A stretch of 64,000 nucleotides of DNA from Streptomyces sp. NBC_01431 (lineage in GTDB: Bacteria > Actinomycetota > Actinomycetes > Streptomycetales > Streptomycetaceae): contig NZ_CP109496.1 of NCBI RefSeq assembly GCF_036231355.1, positions 6,076,001-6,140,000 of the forward strand, read 5' to 3'. A model generated the notes under the pieces. It did no database searches. It was not told the origin of the DNA and worked only from the letters and a program-made list of their open reading frames with translations. The position numbers and the translations under genes are program-made. Shown here piece after piece: positions 50,272 through 58,913 of the stretch; position 1 is the first letter of the stretch, and each line of letters begins with the position of its first letter.

Positions 50272-50541
50272 TCACGGCCGCCGGGTGCTCGGGGGCTCGT
50301 AGGGAGGGATGTCGCGGCCCGGCTGATAGTGGGGGCCCTGGTGGATGTGGCGGATGATCATGATCAGGTCGACGATGATCACTACCGTCAGCACTGCACA
50401 CGCCGCGGCCCAGCCCGGTCGGGCCTCCAGGGCGAAGCCCACCGTGCCCCCGAGGGCCCAGATCAACCCCCAGATGCTCAGCCACAGCCGCATCCGCAGG
50501 GGGCTGCGGGCGGTGATCGGTTCGTTACCGGTACGCAGCAT
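50272..50541 (-). CDS. DUF6343-like small membrane protein
   Basis: An 89-residue protein from the ATG at 50541 (MLRTGNEPITARSPLRMRLWLSIWG). Two membrane helices (LSIWGLIWALGGTVGFAL and AACAVLTVVIIVDLIMII) are followed by RHIHQGPHYQPGRDIPPYEPP. The wording TGNEPITARSPLRMR and QGPHYQPGRDIPPY matches the small Streptomyces family I know as DUF6343. Function is unknown. It is convergent with the WXG100-like cassette and divergent from the acyltransferase-like gene. Confidence 0.75.
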   Translation of the reverse strand: MLRTGNEPITARSPLRMRLWLSIWGLIWALGGTVGFALEARPGWAAACAVLTVVIIVDLIMIIRHIHQGPHYQPGRDIPPYEPPSTRRP

Positions 50542-50678
50542 GACGATCGCCTCTAAAGGGGGTGTACCCGCTGCCACGAGCGTGAAAGCCGCAGCGGGGA
50601 ACGGATCTCCGGGCTCGGCCGCGGGCCACGCTCGTATTACGGCGGTGTCGCGGGGACGCGGTGACTAGGGTGGCGCGC

Positions 50679-51575
50679 ATGCTGCCAGTCGACGACCTCC
50701 CCGCGACTCTGCTCGATCTCGCCGTCCCGCACGAGGACATCAACGAACTGACCGCCCTGGCCGCCCGGTTCGCCGCGGAGCCCGAACTCGGTGAGCTCCT
50801 GGAGCGGTCGGCGCACGTGCTTGTGCAGGACATCGGAACCATCGGCCATCACCCCCAACTGCCGGAACTTCCCGAGGGGTTGGGTGAGCTCGAGCGCTGG
50901 TTCCCGGTGTGCGTGGCCGTCGCGGCGCTGCCGGACATCAGGGCGTACCACCGTCGCCGGGGGATCCCCGAGGACATCGCTCGCCGCACGCTCGCCGACC
51001 TCGGCCGGCACATCGCGGTGCACCGCAGGCGGCGTGGAATCGGCGGGCTCACCGTGCCGGGGTGGATGCGGCTGCACTTCCGCGGGGAGATCTACCAGCT
51101 CGGCCGGCTCCAGTTCCAGCGCTCGCGGCTCGGGGAGCGCATGTGCCGGGCCGTGCGGGCCGCCGGTCTTGAAGCGGACCCCGGCGACACCTGCCTCGAC
51201 CTCCACATCCCGGACTTCCAGGGTCCGTTGACGCCGAGCGCCTGCGCCGACGCCATCGCACAGGCCAGGGAGTTCTTCGCGCGCCACTACCCCGAAGAGC
51301 GGTACCAGGTGGGTGCCTGCCACTCCTGGCTGCTCGATCCGCAGTTGCGCGACCATCTCCCCGAGTACTCCAACATCCTGCGCTTCCAAGGTTTGTTCCG
51401 TACCGCCTACAAAGACGACGAACCGGCGGACCAGGATCCGGTCGGCTTCGTCTTCGGTGACCCGGAGCTCTCCGTGGCGCGGCTTCCCCAGCGCACCCGG
51501 GTTGAGCGGGCCGTCGCCCGGCATCTGCTCGGTGGCGGTCACTGGTACCGGGGCCACGGATGGTTCGAGTTCTAG
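50679..51575 (+). CDS. Acyltransferase-domain protein (GNAT-like, DUF5596-type)
   Basis: A 298-residue cytoplasmic protein. The likely start is the ATG at 50679 (MLPVDDLPATLLDLAVPHEDI); a GTG 18 bases earlier is possible. TAGGGT (50666-50671) ends seven bases before the ATG, suggesting a leaderless message. PDIRAYHRRRGIPEDIARRTLADLGRHIAVHRRRRGIGGLTVPGWMRLHFRGEIYQLGRLQFQR and CLDLHIPDFQGPLTP recall the paired N- and C-terminal domains annotated as acyltransferases in Streptomyces. HSWLLDPQLRDHLPEYSNILRFQ is also typical. The substrate is unknown. Confidence 0.75.
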   Translation: MLPVDDLPATLLDLAVPHEDINELTALAARFAAEPELGELLERSAHVLVQDIGTIGHHPQLPELPEGLGELERWFPVCVAVAALPDIRAYHRRRGIPEDIARRTLADLGRHIAVHRRRRGIGGLTVPGWMRLHFRGEIYQLGRLQFQRSRLGERMCRAVRAAGLEADPGDTCLDLHIPDFQGPLTPSACADAIAQAREFFARHYPEERYQVGACHSWLLDPQLRDHLPEYSNILRFQGLFRTAYKDDEPADQDPVGFVFGDPELSVARLPQRTRVERAVARHLLGGGHWYRGHGWFEF

Positions 51576-51613
51576 CAGCGGGCCATGGACTTCGGCGCCG
51601 CGTTTGGTGTTGT

Positions 51614-51982
51614 TCAGTGCACGAAGGTGTAGCTGCGCCAGGGTGCGGTGTTCCGTGCCACGTTGTTGGCGAGCTGGCTGCCGATGTACGTCGTCGGCTC
51701 GCCGGTGCAGTTTCGGGCCGGGTACATGATCATGTCGACCAGAGTGTTGTTGTTGACGTACGTCGCGCCGGTCGGGGCGAGCCGGTGGCAGCCCCTCACG
51801 TTCGGGCTGACCACCATGACGACCTGCTGCGCCCCGGTCGTGTAGGAGACGACGCCGACTGCCGTACGGTCGAGCTCCGTGCAGGCCGCGGTGGCGAGGG
51901 TGAGGAGTACGGCTCCGGCGGCCATCGCCATGCGGCGGCGGCGCGGATCCGGGGCGGGGGACTGGGACGCGGGCACGGACAT
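51614..51982 (-). CDS. Small secreted lipoprotein
   Basis: A 122-residue protein from the ATG at 51982. After a Pro/Arg-rich start, RMAMAAGAVLLTLATAAC gives a lipobox cysteine near residue 34. The mature part is short and polar: GVVSYTTGAQQVVMVVSPNVRGCHRLAPTGATYVNNNTLVDMIMYPARNCTG, with two cysteines able to form a disulfide. No family is recognised. It points toward, and is convergent with, the acyltransferase-like gene. Confidence 0.7.
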   Translation of the reverse strand: MSVPASQSPAPDPRRRRMAMAAGAVLLTLATAACTELDRTAVGVVSYTTGAQQVVMVVSPNVRGCHRLAPTGATYVNNNTLVDMIMYPARNCTGEPTTYIGSQLANNVARNTAPWRSYTFVH

Positions 51983-52267
51983 GAGTGGTCCTCGTCTGTA
52001 CGGCATGACTGCGGCGGTCAGTGCCGCCAGCCTGCCCCGTGGCCGTGCTTCCGGCATCCGGTGTGCCGCGTTGCTAGCCCGGCCGGGCGACCGGACAGCC
52101 GCGACGACACCTACGCCCACACTCTGCCGTCTCGTGTGGCGCGTACACATCACCTTCCACGCCACCCGCTGCCCAGCGTCCAGGCGGTGGCCCACCCCGG
52201 TGCCCTGGGCGCCGTGCCCGGCTGGGACGGCACCCCGGCCCAGCCCATGCTCGGCCCAGACCCGGCA

Positions 52268-52409
52268 CGCGCTGGGGCTTTACGCACGGGCCGGCGGCAG
52301 GGTACGAGAGATTGTGGTGCCCGCAGCCGGGCACGCGGTTCATGTCGAACGTCCCGAGGAGTTCGGCGCGGCACTGCTCGAAACCCCGTCGGAAGGCGCA
52401 CGAACCTGA
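52268..52409 (+). pseudogene. C-terminal remnant of an alpha/beta hydrolase
   Basis: One frame reads ALGLYARAGGRVREIVVPAAGHAVHVERPEEFGAALLE, ending at the TGA at 52407-52409. The GHAVHVERPEEF wording, with the catalytic His before a Pro-Glu-x-Phe helix, is the usual end of alpha/beta-hydrolase-fold enzymes. Upstream in the same frame the sequence is Pro/Arg/Thr-rich and has no core fold, so only the end survives. The remnant's stop overlaps the carboxylesterase ATG (TGATG), suggesting the lost gene was once its operon partner. Confidence 0.6.
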
Positions 52410-53863
52410 TGGAACCCATCCGAACCACCCGCCAGGGTGCGGTGCGAGGCCGGCTCGTCACCGACGACGTGGCCGCCTTCCTCGGCATCCCGTTCGCCGC
52501 GCCCCCCTTCGGGGAGGCGCGCTTTCGCGCGCCGGCACCGGCCGCCTCCTGGGACGGCGTCCGCGACGCGCTCTCCTATGGAGCGAGCGCCCCCAGAGCG
52601 CCGTACCCGCCGCCCTTCGACACCCTCATCCCGGACGACGGCCCCCAGGGCGAGGACTGCCTCAACCTCAACGTCTGGACGCCGCACCCCACTCCCGGTG
52701 GCGGACTCCCCGTGATGGTGTGGATCCACGGCGGAGCCTTCGCGAATGGCTCGGGATCGGCGTCCGGATACGACGGAAGCACCTTCGCCCGCGACGGCGT
52801 GGTGTACGTGAGCATCAACTACCGGCTTGGCAGCGACGGCTTCCTGCGCCTGCCCGACCGGCCCGACAACCGCGGACTGCTCGACCAGATCGCCGCGCTG
52901 GAATGGGTTCGCGACAACATCGAGGCGTTCGGCGGCGACCCGGGTCAGGTGACCGTCTTCGGCGAGTCCGCGGGAGCCATGAGCATCGGCGCGCTCCTGT
53001 CGATGCCCCGCACGCGCGGACTGTTCCGGCGCGCGATCCTCCAGAGCGGCGCCGCCCACCACTTCCTGCGGCCCGCCTCGGCCGAGCTGATCACCGCCAG
53101 GCTCGCCGAGAAGCTCGGCATCGAGGCGACTGCCGAGGACTTCGCCGCCGTGCCCCTCGACGAGCTGCTGCCCGCGCAGGCCGACCTGAGGCGCGAGATC
53201 GGCGCCCGTCCGGATCCGGCGCTGTGGGGCGAGGCGGCGCTCAACATGATGCCGTTCGAACCCGTCCTCGATGAGCTGCCGCTTCCCGCGCCGGACTGCG
53301 GGGTCGAGATCCTGGCCGGGACCAACCGCGAGGAGTACCGCCTCTTCCTGGTGCCGACGGAACGCATCGACGTGCTGCCCCAGTCCAGGCTCCGGGTTGC
53401 TGCGACCGCGTACGGACTCGACCCGGACAAAGCCCTGCCGGTGTACGCGGAGCGGCGGCCGGACGCCGTACCCGGTGAGCTGTTCGACGCGGTCACGACC
53501 GACTGGTTCTACCGGATCCCGGCGATCCGCATCGCCGAGTCGGTGCCCGGTTCGTACCTGTACGAGTTCGCCAGGCGTTCCCCGGCCCACGGCGGCAGGC
53601 TCGGCGCCTGCCACGCCTCCGAGCTGGCGTTCGTCTTCGACCGGCTCGACGACCCGGAGTACGCCCCGATCCTCGGCGAGCGGCCCGAGCAGCCGCTCGC
53701 GGACGCCATGCACGGGGCTTGGGTGGCCTTCGCGAAGACGGGCGATCCGGGCTGGGCCGCATACGACCGCGAGACCCGGACGACCAAGGTCTTCGACGTC
53801 GCCCCGACCGTCGAGAACGACCTCCGCGCCGAGGAACGTGCCTTGTGGGAGGGGGTGCGCTGA
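52409..53863 (+). CDS. Type B carboxylesterase
   Basis: A 484-residue esterase/lipase. GIPFAAPPFGEARFRAP, EDCLNLNVWTP, VMVWIHGGAFANGSGS (oxyanion hole), VTVFGESAGAMSIGALLSMP (Ser187), the acidic residue in AGTNREEYRLF (near 308) and LGACHASELAFVF (His402) define the family and triad. There is no signal peptide, so it is probably cytoplasmic. The ATG at 52409 overlaps the stop of a degraded alpha/beta-hydrolase. No convincing ribosome-binding site is visible, so translation may once have depended on coupling. The ester substrate is unknown. Confidence 0.92.
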   Translation: MEPIRTTRQGAVRGRLVTDDVAAFLGIPFAAPPFGEARFRAPAPAASWDGVRDALSYGASAPRAPYPPPFDTLIPDDGPQGEDCLNLNVWTPHPTPGGGLPVMVWIHGGAFANGSGSASGYDGSTFARDGVVYVSINYRLGSDGFLRLPDRPDNRGLLDQIAALEWVRDNIEAFGGDPGQVTVFGESAGAMSIGALLSMPRTRGLFRRAILQSGAAHHFLRPASAELITARLAEKLGIEATAEDFAAVPLDELLPAQADLRREIGARPDPALWGEAALNMMPFEPVLDELPLPAPDCGVEILAGTNREEYRLFLVPTERIDVLPQSRLRVAATAYGLDPDKALPVYAERRPDAVPGELFDAVTTDWFYRIPAIRIAESVPGSYLYEFARRSPAHGGRLGACHASELAFVFDRLDDPEYAPILGERPEQPLADAMHGAWVAFAKTGDPGWAAYDRETRTTKVFDVAPTVENDLRAEERALWEGVR

Positions 53864-53877
53864 GGTCGAGGGGTCGA

Positions 53878-53900
53878 TTGTCAGACCCCGCCCGTAAGGT
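53878..53900 (+). promoter_or_regulatory. Candidate DNA-damage-type promoter of the SNF2 helicase gene
   Basis: TTGTCAGAC (53878-53886), eight bases, then TAAGGT (53895-53900) fit the TTGTCRGTG-N8-TANNNT consensus with two mismatches in the first element and a perfect -10 and spacing. The predicted start would lie near 53907, about 57 bp before the ATG. Confidence 0.5.
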
Positions 53901-53963
53901 CGTAGATCAGTCGCGGACCACGCGCTGAACGATGACCTGCGGACGAAGGGAGGTGACCGGCCC

Positions 53964-56942
53964 ATGATCCAGCCGACACCGACGCACCACCAGGAGCGGG
54001 GGCCGGTGACCTCATCGGCCTGGCGGGGACAGCGGGAGCGCCGGTACGGGTCCGAGCTCGGCCAGAGGGCCGCCGGGCCGGGGCCACGGTCGTGGTCCTG
54101 GACGGCCGCGGCCGCCGTGTTCCTGCCCGCCGGGTTGCCGCGCGAGGGAAAGGTCGCCTTCTGGGACCCGGCCCAGGGACCGGTTCCGCAGGGGCTGCCG
54201 GGCGAGGTGACCGAGCTGACCGTGGTGCGCCGCCACGGCGCGGGCGCCCGCAGCCGCAAGGTGCCCGCGCTGCTGGTGCCCGTCGCCGACGCCCTCCCGG
54301 TGCTGACCGGGGCCCGCCGCCACCCCGCCGGGCACCCCGCGGCCGCGTGCTGGGGCGCCGCCGCCCTGCACGCCCTGCACCTCGTCGCGCGGGGCAGACT
54401 GCTGCCCGGTCTCACCTCGACCAGCCACGACGCCTGGCGGGCCGGCCCGCTGGACGCCGACGACATCGCCCAGCTGAGGGCCATCGCCGCCGCCATGCCC
54501 TACGAGGCGTACGCCGTCCCCGTGCCGGGGCGGGGCGCGCTCCAACTGCCCGACCCCGAAGCCCTGGTGCGGTCCTTCCTGGACGCGGTCGCGGACACCC
54601 TGCCGCGCACCCCGGCGGCGGCGTACGCGGCGGGAGCCCCGTTCGCCGCACCCGCCGCCCAGCACCTGCCCGCGGCCCGCGCCTGGGCGGCGGAGGCGGC
54701 CGCCGGCATGGACGCCGGCGTGCGGGTGTCGCTGCGCCTGGATCTGTCCGGGTACGAGCTGTTCGACACGGCGTCCGACGAGGAGGGCGAGGCCCGGCGC
54801 GCGGGCTCGGCGATCGTCCAGGTGCACAGCCTCGCCGACCCCACCCTCGTGGTCGACGCGGCCCGCCTCTGGGCGGACCAGGAACCAGGCAGCCCGACCG
54901 AAGCTGGCGACCGGACGCGAACCGGCCCCGTCACAACCGGAGTTGACGCCTTCGGCCCGCGTGCCCGGATCGACGCGCTGCTCGCCCTGCGCCGCGCCGC
55001 CCGCGTCTGGCCGCCGCTCGGACTGCTCCTGGAGCGGAGCGTCCCCGATGTGCTGCCGCTCACCGAGACCGAGCTGTACGAACTGCTCGGCGAAGCATCG
55101 GCGAAGCTGGACGCGGCGGGCGTCACCGTCCACTGGCCGCGCGAACTGGCCCGCACCCTGAGCGCCACCGCCGTGGTGCGGCCCGCCCCCGGTTCGGCGA
55201 CCGACGGGACCTCCTTCTTCGACGCCGGGGAACTCCTCGCCTTCAACTGGCAGTTGGCGCTCGGCGGCGAACCGCTCACCGAAGCCGACATGGACGTGCT
55301 CGCCGAATCCCACCGCCCGATCGTGCGGCTGCGCGATCAGTGGGTGGTCGCCGACCCCGAGCTCGTCCGCAAGGCGCGCAAGCGCGACCTGGGCCTGCTC
55401 GACCCGGTGGACGCGCTGTCCGTCGCGCTCACCGGCACCGCGGAGATCGACGGCGAGACGGTCGAGGCGGTCCCGGCCGGCGCGCTTGCGGTGCTCCGCG
55501 ACCGGCTCCTCGAAGGGCCCGCGGCGGCCGAGCAGCCGCCCGGCCTCGACGCGACACTGCGCGACTACCAACTGCGCGGCCTCGCCTGGCTGGAGCTGAT
55601 GACCTCGCTGGGGCTCGGCGGCTGTCTCGCCGACGACATGGGACTCGGCAAGACGATCACCCTGATCGCCCTGCACCTGCGGCGGGCCCGCACCGAGCCG
55701 ACCCTGGTGGTCTGCCCCGCCTCCCTGCTCGGCAACTGGCAGCGCGAGATCGCCCGGTTCGCGCCGGGCGTGCCCGTACGCCGCTTCCACGGCAGTAGCC
55801 GCACCCTGGAAGATATCGACGGCGGCTTCGTCCTCACCACCTACGGCACGCTGCGCACCAGCGCACCCCAACTGGCCGCCCACACCTGGAACATGGTGGT
55901 CGCGGACGAGGCCCAGCACGTCAAGAACCCCTTCTCGGCGACCGCGAAGGCGCTGCGCTCGATCCCGGCCCCGGCCAGGATCGCACTCACCGGTACCCCG
56001 GTGGAGAACAACCTGTCCGAGCTGTGGGCCCTGCTCGACTGGACGACGCCCGGCCTGCTCGGCCCCCTGAAGGCCTTCCGCGCCCGGCACGCCCGGCTGG
56101 TCGAGAACGGCGAGGACGACGACGCGGCGGCCCGTCTCGCCCGCCTGGTCCGCCCCTTCCTCCTGCGCAGGAAGAAGTCCGACCCGGGCATCGTGCCCGA
56201 GCTGCCGCCGAAGACGGAGACCGACCATCCGGTGCCGCTCACCCGTGAGCAGGCCGCCCTCTACGAGGCGGTGGTCCGCGAGGTGATGGCGGCCGTCGAG
56301 GCCAGCGAAGGCATCGCCCGCCGCGCCCAGATCATGAAACTGCTCACCGCCCTGAAGCAGATCTGCAACCACCCCGCGCAGTACCTGAAGGAGACGGCGC
56401 CCCGCCTCGCGTCCCGCTCGGGGAAACTGGCCCTGCTCGACGAGCTGGTGGACACCATCCTCAGCGAGGATGGCTCGGTGCTGGTCTTCACCCAGTACGT
56501 CGCCATGGCCCGGCTGCTCTCCACCCACCTCACCGCCCGCGGCGTGCCCTCCCAACTGCTGCACGGGGGAACGCCGGTGACCGAGCGGGACCGTCTGGTC
56601 GACGCCTTCCAGTCCGGCGAGGTCCCCGTCTTCATCCTGTCCCTGAAGGCCGCCGGCACCGGCCTCAACCTCACCCGCGCGGGCCATGTCATCCACTACG
56701 ACCGCTGGTGGAACCCGGCGGTGGAGGAGCAGGCCACCGACCGCGCCTACCGCATCGGCCAGACCCAGCCGGTCCAGGTCCACCGCCTGATCGCGGAGGG
56801 CACGGTGGAGGACCGCATCGCCGACATGCTGGAGCAGAAACGCCAGTTGGCGGAGGCGGTGCTCGGCTCCGGCGAAAGCGCCCTGACCGAACTCACCGAC
56901 CGGGAACTGGCCGACCTGATCTCGCTGCGGAGGACGCCATGA
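53964..56942 (+). CDS. SNF2-family DEAD/DEAH-box helicase
   Basis: A 992-residue ATPase. The N-terminal 480 residues are a bacterial SNF2-associated domain (for example DAFGPRARIDALLALRRAARVWPPLGLLLERSVPDVLPL). The motor follows: RDYQLRGLAWLELM, Walker A CLADDMGLGKTITLIALHL, motif II VVADEAQHVKN (DEAQ), ALTGTPVENNLSELWALLDWTTPGLL, and the second lobe with SVLVFTQYVAMARLLSTHL, LKAAGTGLNLTRAGHVIHYDRWWNPAVEEQATDRAYRIGQ. It probably remodels nucleic-acid-protein complexes in DNA repair or transcription. It is translationally coupled (ATGA) to a SWIM zinc-finger gene, a common actinobacterial pairing. The ATG at 53964 follows GGGAGGTGA. Confidence 0.92.
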   Translation: MIQPTPTHHQERGPVTSSAWRGQRERRYGSELGQRAAGPGPRSWSWTAAAAVFLPAGLPREGKVAFWDPAQGPVPQGLPGEVTELTVVRRHGAGARSRKVPALLVPVADALPVLTGARRHPAGHPAAACWGAAALHALHLVARGRLLPGLTSTSHDAWRAGPLDADDIAQLRAIAAAMPYEAYAVPVPGRGALQLPDPEALVRSFLDAVADTLPRTPAAAYAAGAPFAAPAAQHLPAARAWAAEAAAGMDAGVRVSLRLDLSGYELFDTASDEEGEARRAGSAIVQVHSLADPTLVVDAARLWADQEPGSPTEAGDRTRTGPVTTGVDAFGPRARIDALLALRRAARVWPPLGLLLERSVPDVLPLTETELYELLGEASAKLDAAGVTVHWPRELARTLSATAVVRPAPGSATDGTSFFDAGELLAFNWQLALGGEPLTEADMDVLAESHRPIVRLRDQWVVADPELVRKARKRDLGLLDPVDALSVALTGTAEIDGETVEAVPAGALAVLRDRLLEGPAAAEQPPGLDATLRDYQLRGLAWLELMTSLGLGGCLADDMGLGKTITLIALHLRRARTEPTLVVCPASLLGNWQREIARFAPGVPVRRFHGSSRTLEDIDGGFVLTTYGTLRTSAPQLAAHTWNMVVADEAQHVKNPFSATAKALRSIPAPARIALTGTPVENNLSELWALLDWTTPGLLGPLKAFRARHARLVENGEDDDAAARLARLVRPFLLRRKKSDPGIVPELPPKTETDHPVPLTREQAALYEAVVREVMAAVEASEGIARRAQIMKLLTALKQICNHPAQYLKETAPRLASRSGKLALLDELVDTILSEDGSVLVFTQYVAMARLLSTHLTARGVPSQLLHGGTPVTERDRLVDAFQSGEVPVFILSLKAAGTGLNLTRAGHVIHYDRWWNPAVEEQATDRAYRIGQTQPVQVHRLIAEGTVEDRIADMLEQKRQLAEAVLGSGESALTELTDRELADLISLRRTP

Positions 56943-58183
56943 CAATCCGTCCGCCCGTTCGCGGCCCCCGCCACGACGATCGCCGCCGCACCTATCCCGC
57001 GCTCGGCGCCCGCTCCGAGCGGGCCGGAACCTGGTGGGGCGACGCCTGGATCGAGGCGCTGGAGGAGCTTGCCCTCGACCCGGCCAGGCTGGCGCGCGGG
57101 CGCGCCTACGCGGCGGCTGGCCATGTGGACGCGATCACCGTCACGCCCGGCCGGATCACCGCGTACGTCCACGGCTCCCGCCCGCGCCCGTACCGTACGG
57201 AACTGCGCCTGCGCACCCTCCCCGACCAGGCATGGGAGGAGTTCCTCGACACCGCGGCGGCGGCGCCCGCCCACATCGCCGCGCTCCTCGACAAGGACCT
57301 GCCGCACGCGCTGGCCGACGAGGCGGCCCTGCTGCCCGGCTCCGGCGACCTCATCCCCGACTGCTCCTGCCCCGACGACGGCTACCCTTGCAAGCACGCG
57401 GCGGCACTCTGCTACCAGACCGGCCGCCTGCTGGACGAGGATCCGTTCGTGCTGCTGCTGATGCGCGGGAGAGGCGAGCAGGAAGTCCTCGCCGCGCTCA
57501 CCCGGCGCAATGCCACCCGCATGGCCGTCGAGCGGGTGGCCCCGACGCCTCAACTCCCCACCGTCCAGGCCCGTACGGCGGTCCAGTCACGCACGCTCCC
57601 TCCCCTGCCGCCACCGTTTCCCGCGCCGCCCAGGCCGGGCCACCCGCCCGCCTTCCCCGCGGTGCACGGAGGCCCCGACCCGCTGTCCCTGGACCTCCTC
57701 GCCACCGAGGCGGCCATCCGCGCCCACACGCTCCTCACCACCGGCGAGGACCCGACCGGCTCCCTCTCCACCTGGCAGGACGCCGTCCGCCTGGCCGCCG
57801 TGCACCCCGGCTCCGGCCTGACCTCCGCGACCCGCGCCCTCTACACCTCCCTGGCCCGGGGCACCGACCGCACCCCCGCCGACCTGGCACGCGCGGTGGC
57901 CGCCTGGCGGCAGGGTGGCATGGAGGCACTCGCGGTACTGGAAACCCCCTGGGACCCGCCGGCGGGTCCCTTCGACCGGGCCCGCCCCGCCCTGACCGCC
58001 GCCGGTTTCCCGGACTTCCGCCCCAGCCGCAACCGCCTCTCCACCCCCACCACGCAACTCCGCTACGGCCGCGACGGCCTCTGGTACGGATACGAATCGG
58101 ACCCGGGCCGGGACGACTGGTGGCCGCGCGGCACCCCGGACGCGGATCCCGTGGGGGCGCTCACGGCGCGCCTGGGCGGCTGA
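56939..58183 (+). CDS. SWIM zinc-finger protein
   Basis: A 414-residue protein whose ATG overlaps the SNF2 helicase stop by four bases. The SWIM zinc finger is at about residues 142-155, CSCPDDGYPCKHAAALCYQ (CxC...CxH). It is preceded by TWWGDAWIEALEELALDPARLARGRAYAAAGHV and PGRITAYVHGSRPRPYRTELRL, the usual head of these proteins. After a Pro-rich linker comes a helical C-terminal half ending in LRYGRDGLWYGYESDPGRDDWWP. SWIM domains bind DNA or protein, and coupling to the helicase suggests a complex. Confidence 0.9.
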   Translation: MTIRPPVRGPRHDDRRRTYPALGARSERAGTWWGDAWIEALEELALDPARLARGRAYAAAGHVDAITVTPGRITAYVHGSRPRPYRTELRLRTLPDQAWEEFLDTAAAAPAHIAALLDKDLPHALADEAALLPGSGDLIPDCSCPDDGYPCKHAAALCYQTGRLLDEDPFVLLLMRGRGEQEVLAALTRRNATRMAVERVAPTPQLPTVQARTAVQSRTLPPLPPPFPAPPRPGHPPAFPAVHGGPDPLSLDLLATEAAIRAHTLLTTGEDPTGSLSTWQDAVRLAAVHPGSGLTSATRALYTSLARGTDRTPADLARAVAAWRQGGMEALAVLETPWDPPAGPFDRARPALTAAGFPDFRPSRNRLSTPTTQLRYGRDGLWYGYESDPGRDDWWPRGTPDADPVGALTARLGG

Positions 58184-58310
58184 CACCCAGGTCGGCGGGC
58201 CTGGGGACGAGCAGTAAAAGGCCCAATGCGCCGGGGAGTTCAGACGGACGCCGCGACAGCCGGCGCAGGAGAAATGGTGCCCGCGGCCCAGGAGGTGCGC
58301 GGCGGTGGCA

Positions 58311-58853
58311 CTACGTGCTCGCCGCCCACCGCGTCAGCTTCCTGAAGTCCGCCTCCCGCAACCCTTGTCGTGGGTGGACGCGCATCAGCAGCGCCGGCGA
58401 ATCATGGTTGTCGCGCACATAGGCCTCGTCCAGATCGGTGATCATGTCGTCCACCCAGGCGAACGGGCGGCCCGCGGCCCACTTCAGCAGGGGCCTGGTC
58501 TTCCAGTACAGGCCGTCGGGGTCGGTGGCGAAGAGCTCGGGCCACGCTATGAAGGGAAGGTCGGGCGGGAGGCCGATGGCCGGGGCGATCATTTCGTTCG
58601 CCTCGTTCATCCATGTGGTGGCCCACGCCAGTTCGTACGGCAGGGAGCGCAGTCGTGGGCCGTGGGCCGCGTTGAGGTACACGCGCAGGCCCCACCTGTG
58701 GGCGCGCGAGCCCGGCGTCTGACGGGAGAGCCAGCATGACGGGTGGAGGCGATGGGTGCGGTAGCCGCGCAACTGGGGGAGGCGGGCGGCGTACGGGTTG
58801 AGCGGGCCGTCCACGTCGAGAAGCAGCAAGGGGCGATCCGGCGCAGTCGTCAT
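58311..58853 (-). CDS. HAD-like hydrolase domain protein
   Basis: A 180-residue protein from the ATG at 58853, preceded by CTCCCC on the opposite strand and only a weak ribosome-binding site. The start LLLLDVDGPLNPYAARLPQLRGYRTHRL has the HAD DxD motif (Asp13, Asp15). LAWATTWMNEANEMIAPAIGLP and KTRPLLKWAAGRPFAWVDDMITDLDEAYV supply the later motifs, including the second acidic pair. This subfamily is common in Streptomyces and untested; phosphatase activity is only inferred. Confidence 0.8.
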   Translation of the reverse strand: MTTAPDRPLLLLDVDGPLNPYAARLPQLRGYRTHRLHPSCWLSRQTPGSRAHRWGLRVYLNAAHGPRLRSLPYELAWATTWMNEANEMIAPAIGLPPDLPFIAWPELFATDPDGLYWKTRPLLKWAAGRPFAWVDDMITDLDEAYVRDNHDSPALLMRVHPRQGLREADFRKLTRWAAST

Positions 58854-58913
58854 GGGGGAGGGATACCCAGGTGAGCGCCTCAAGTGCCGGACGATCAAGG
58901 GCGGTTGTGGAGG

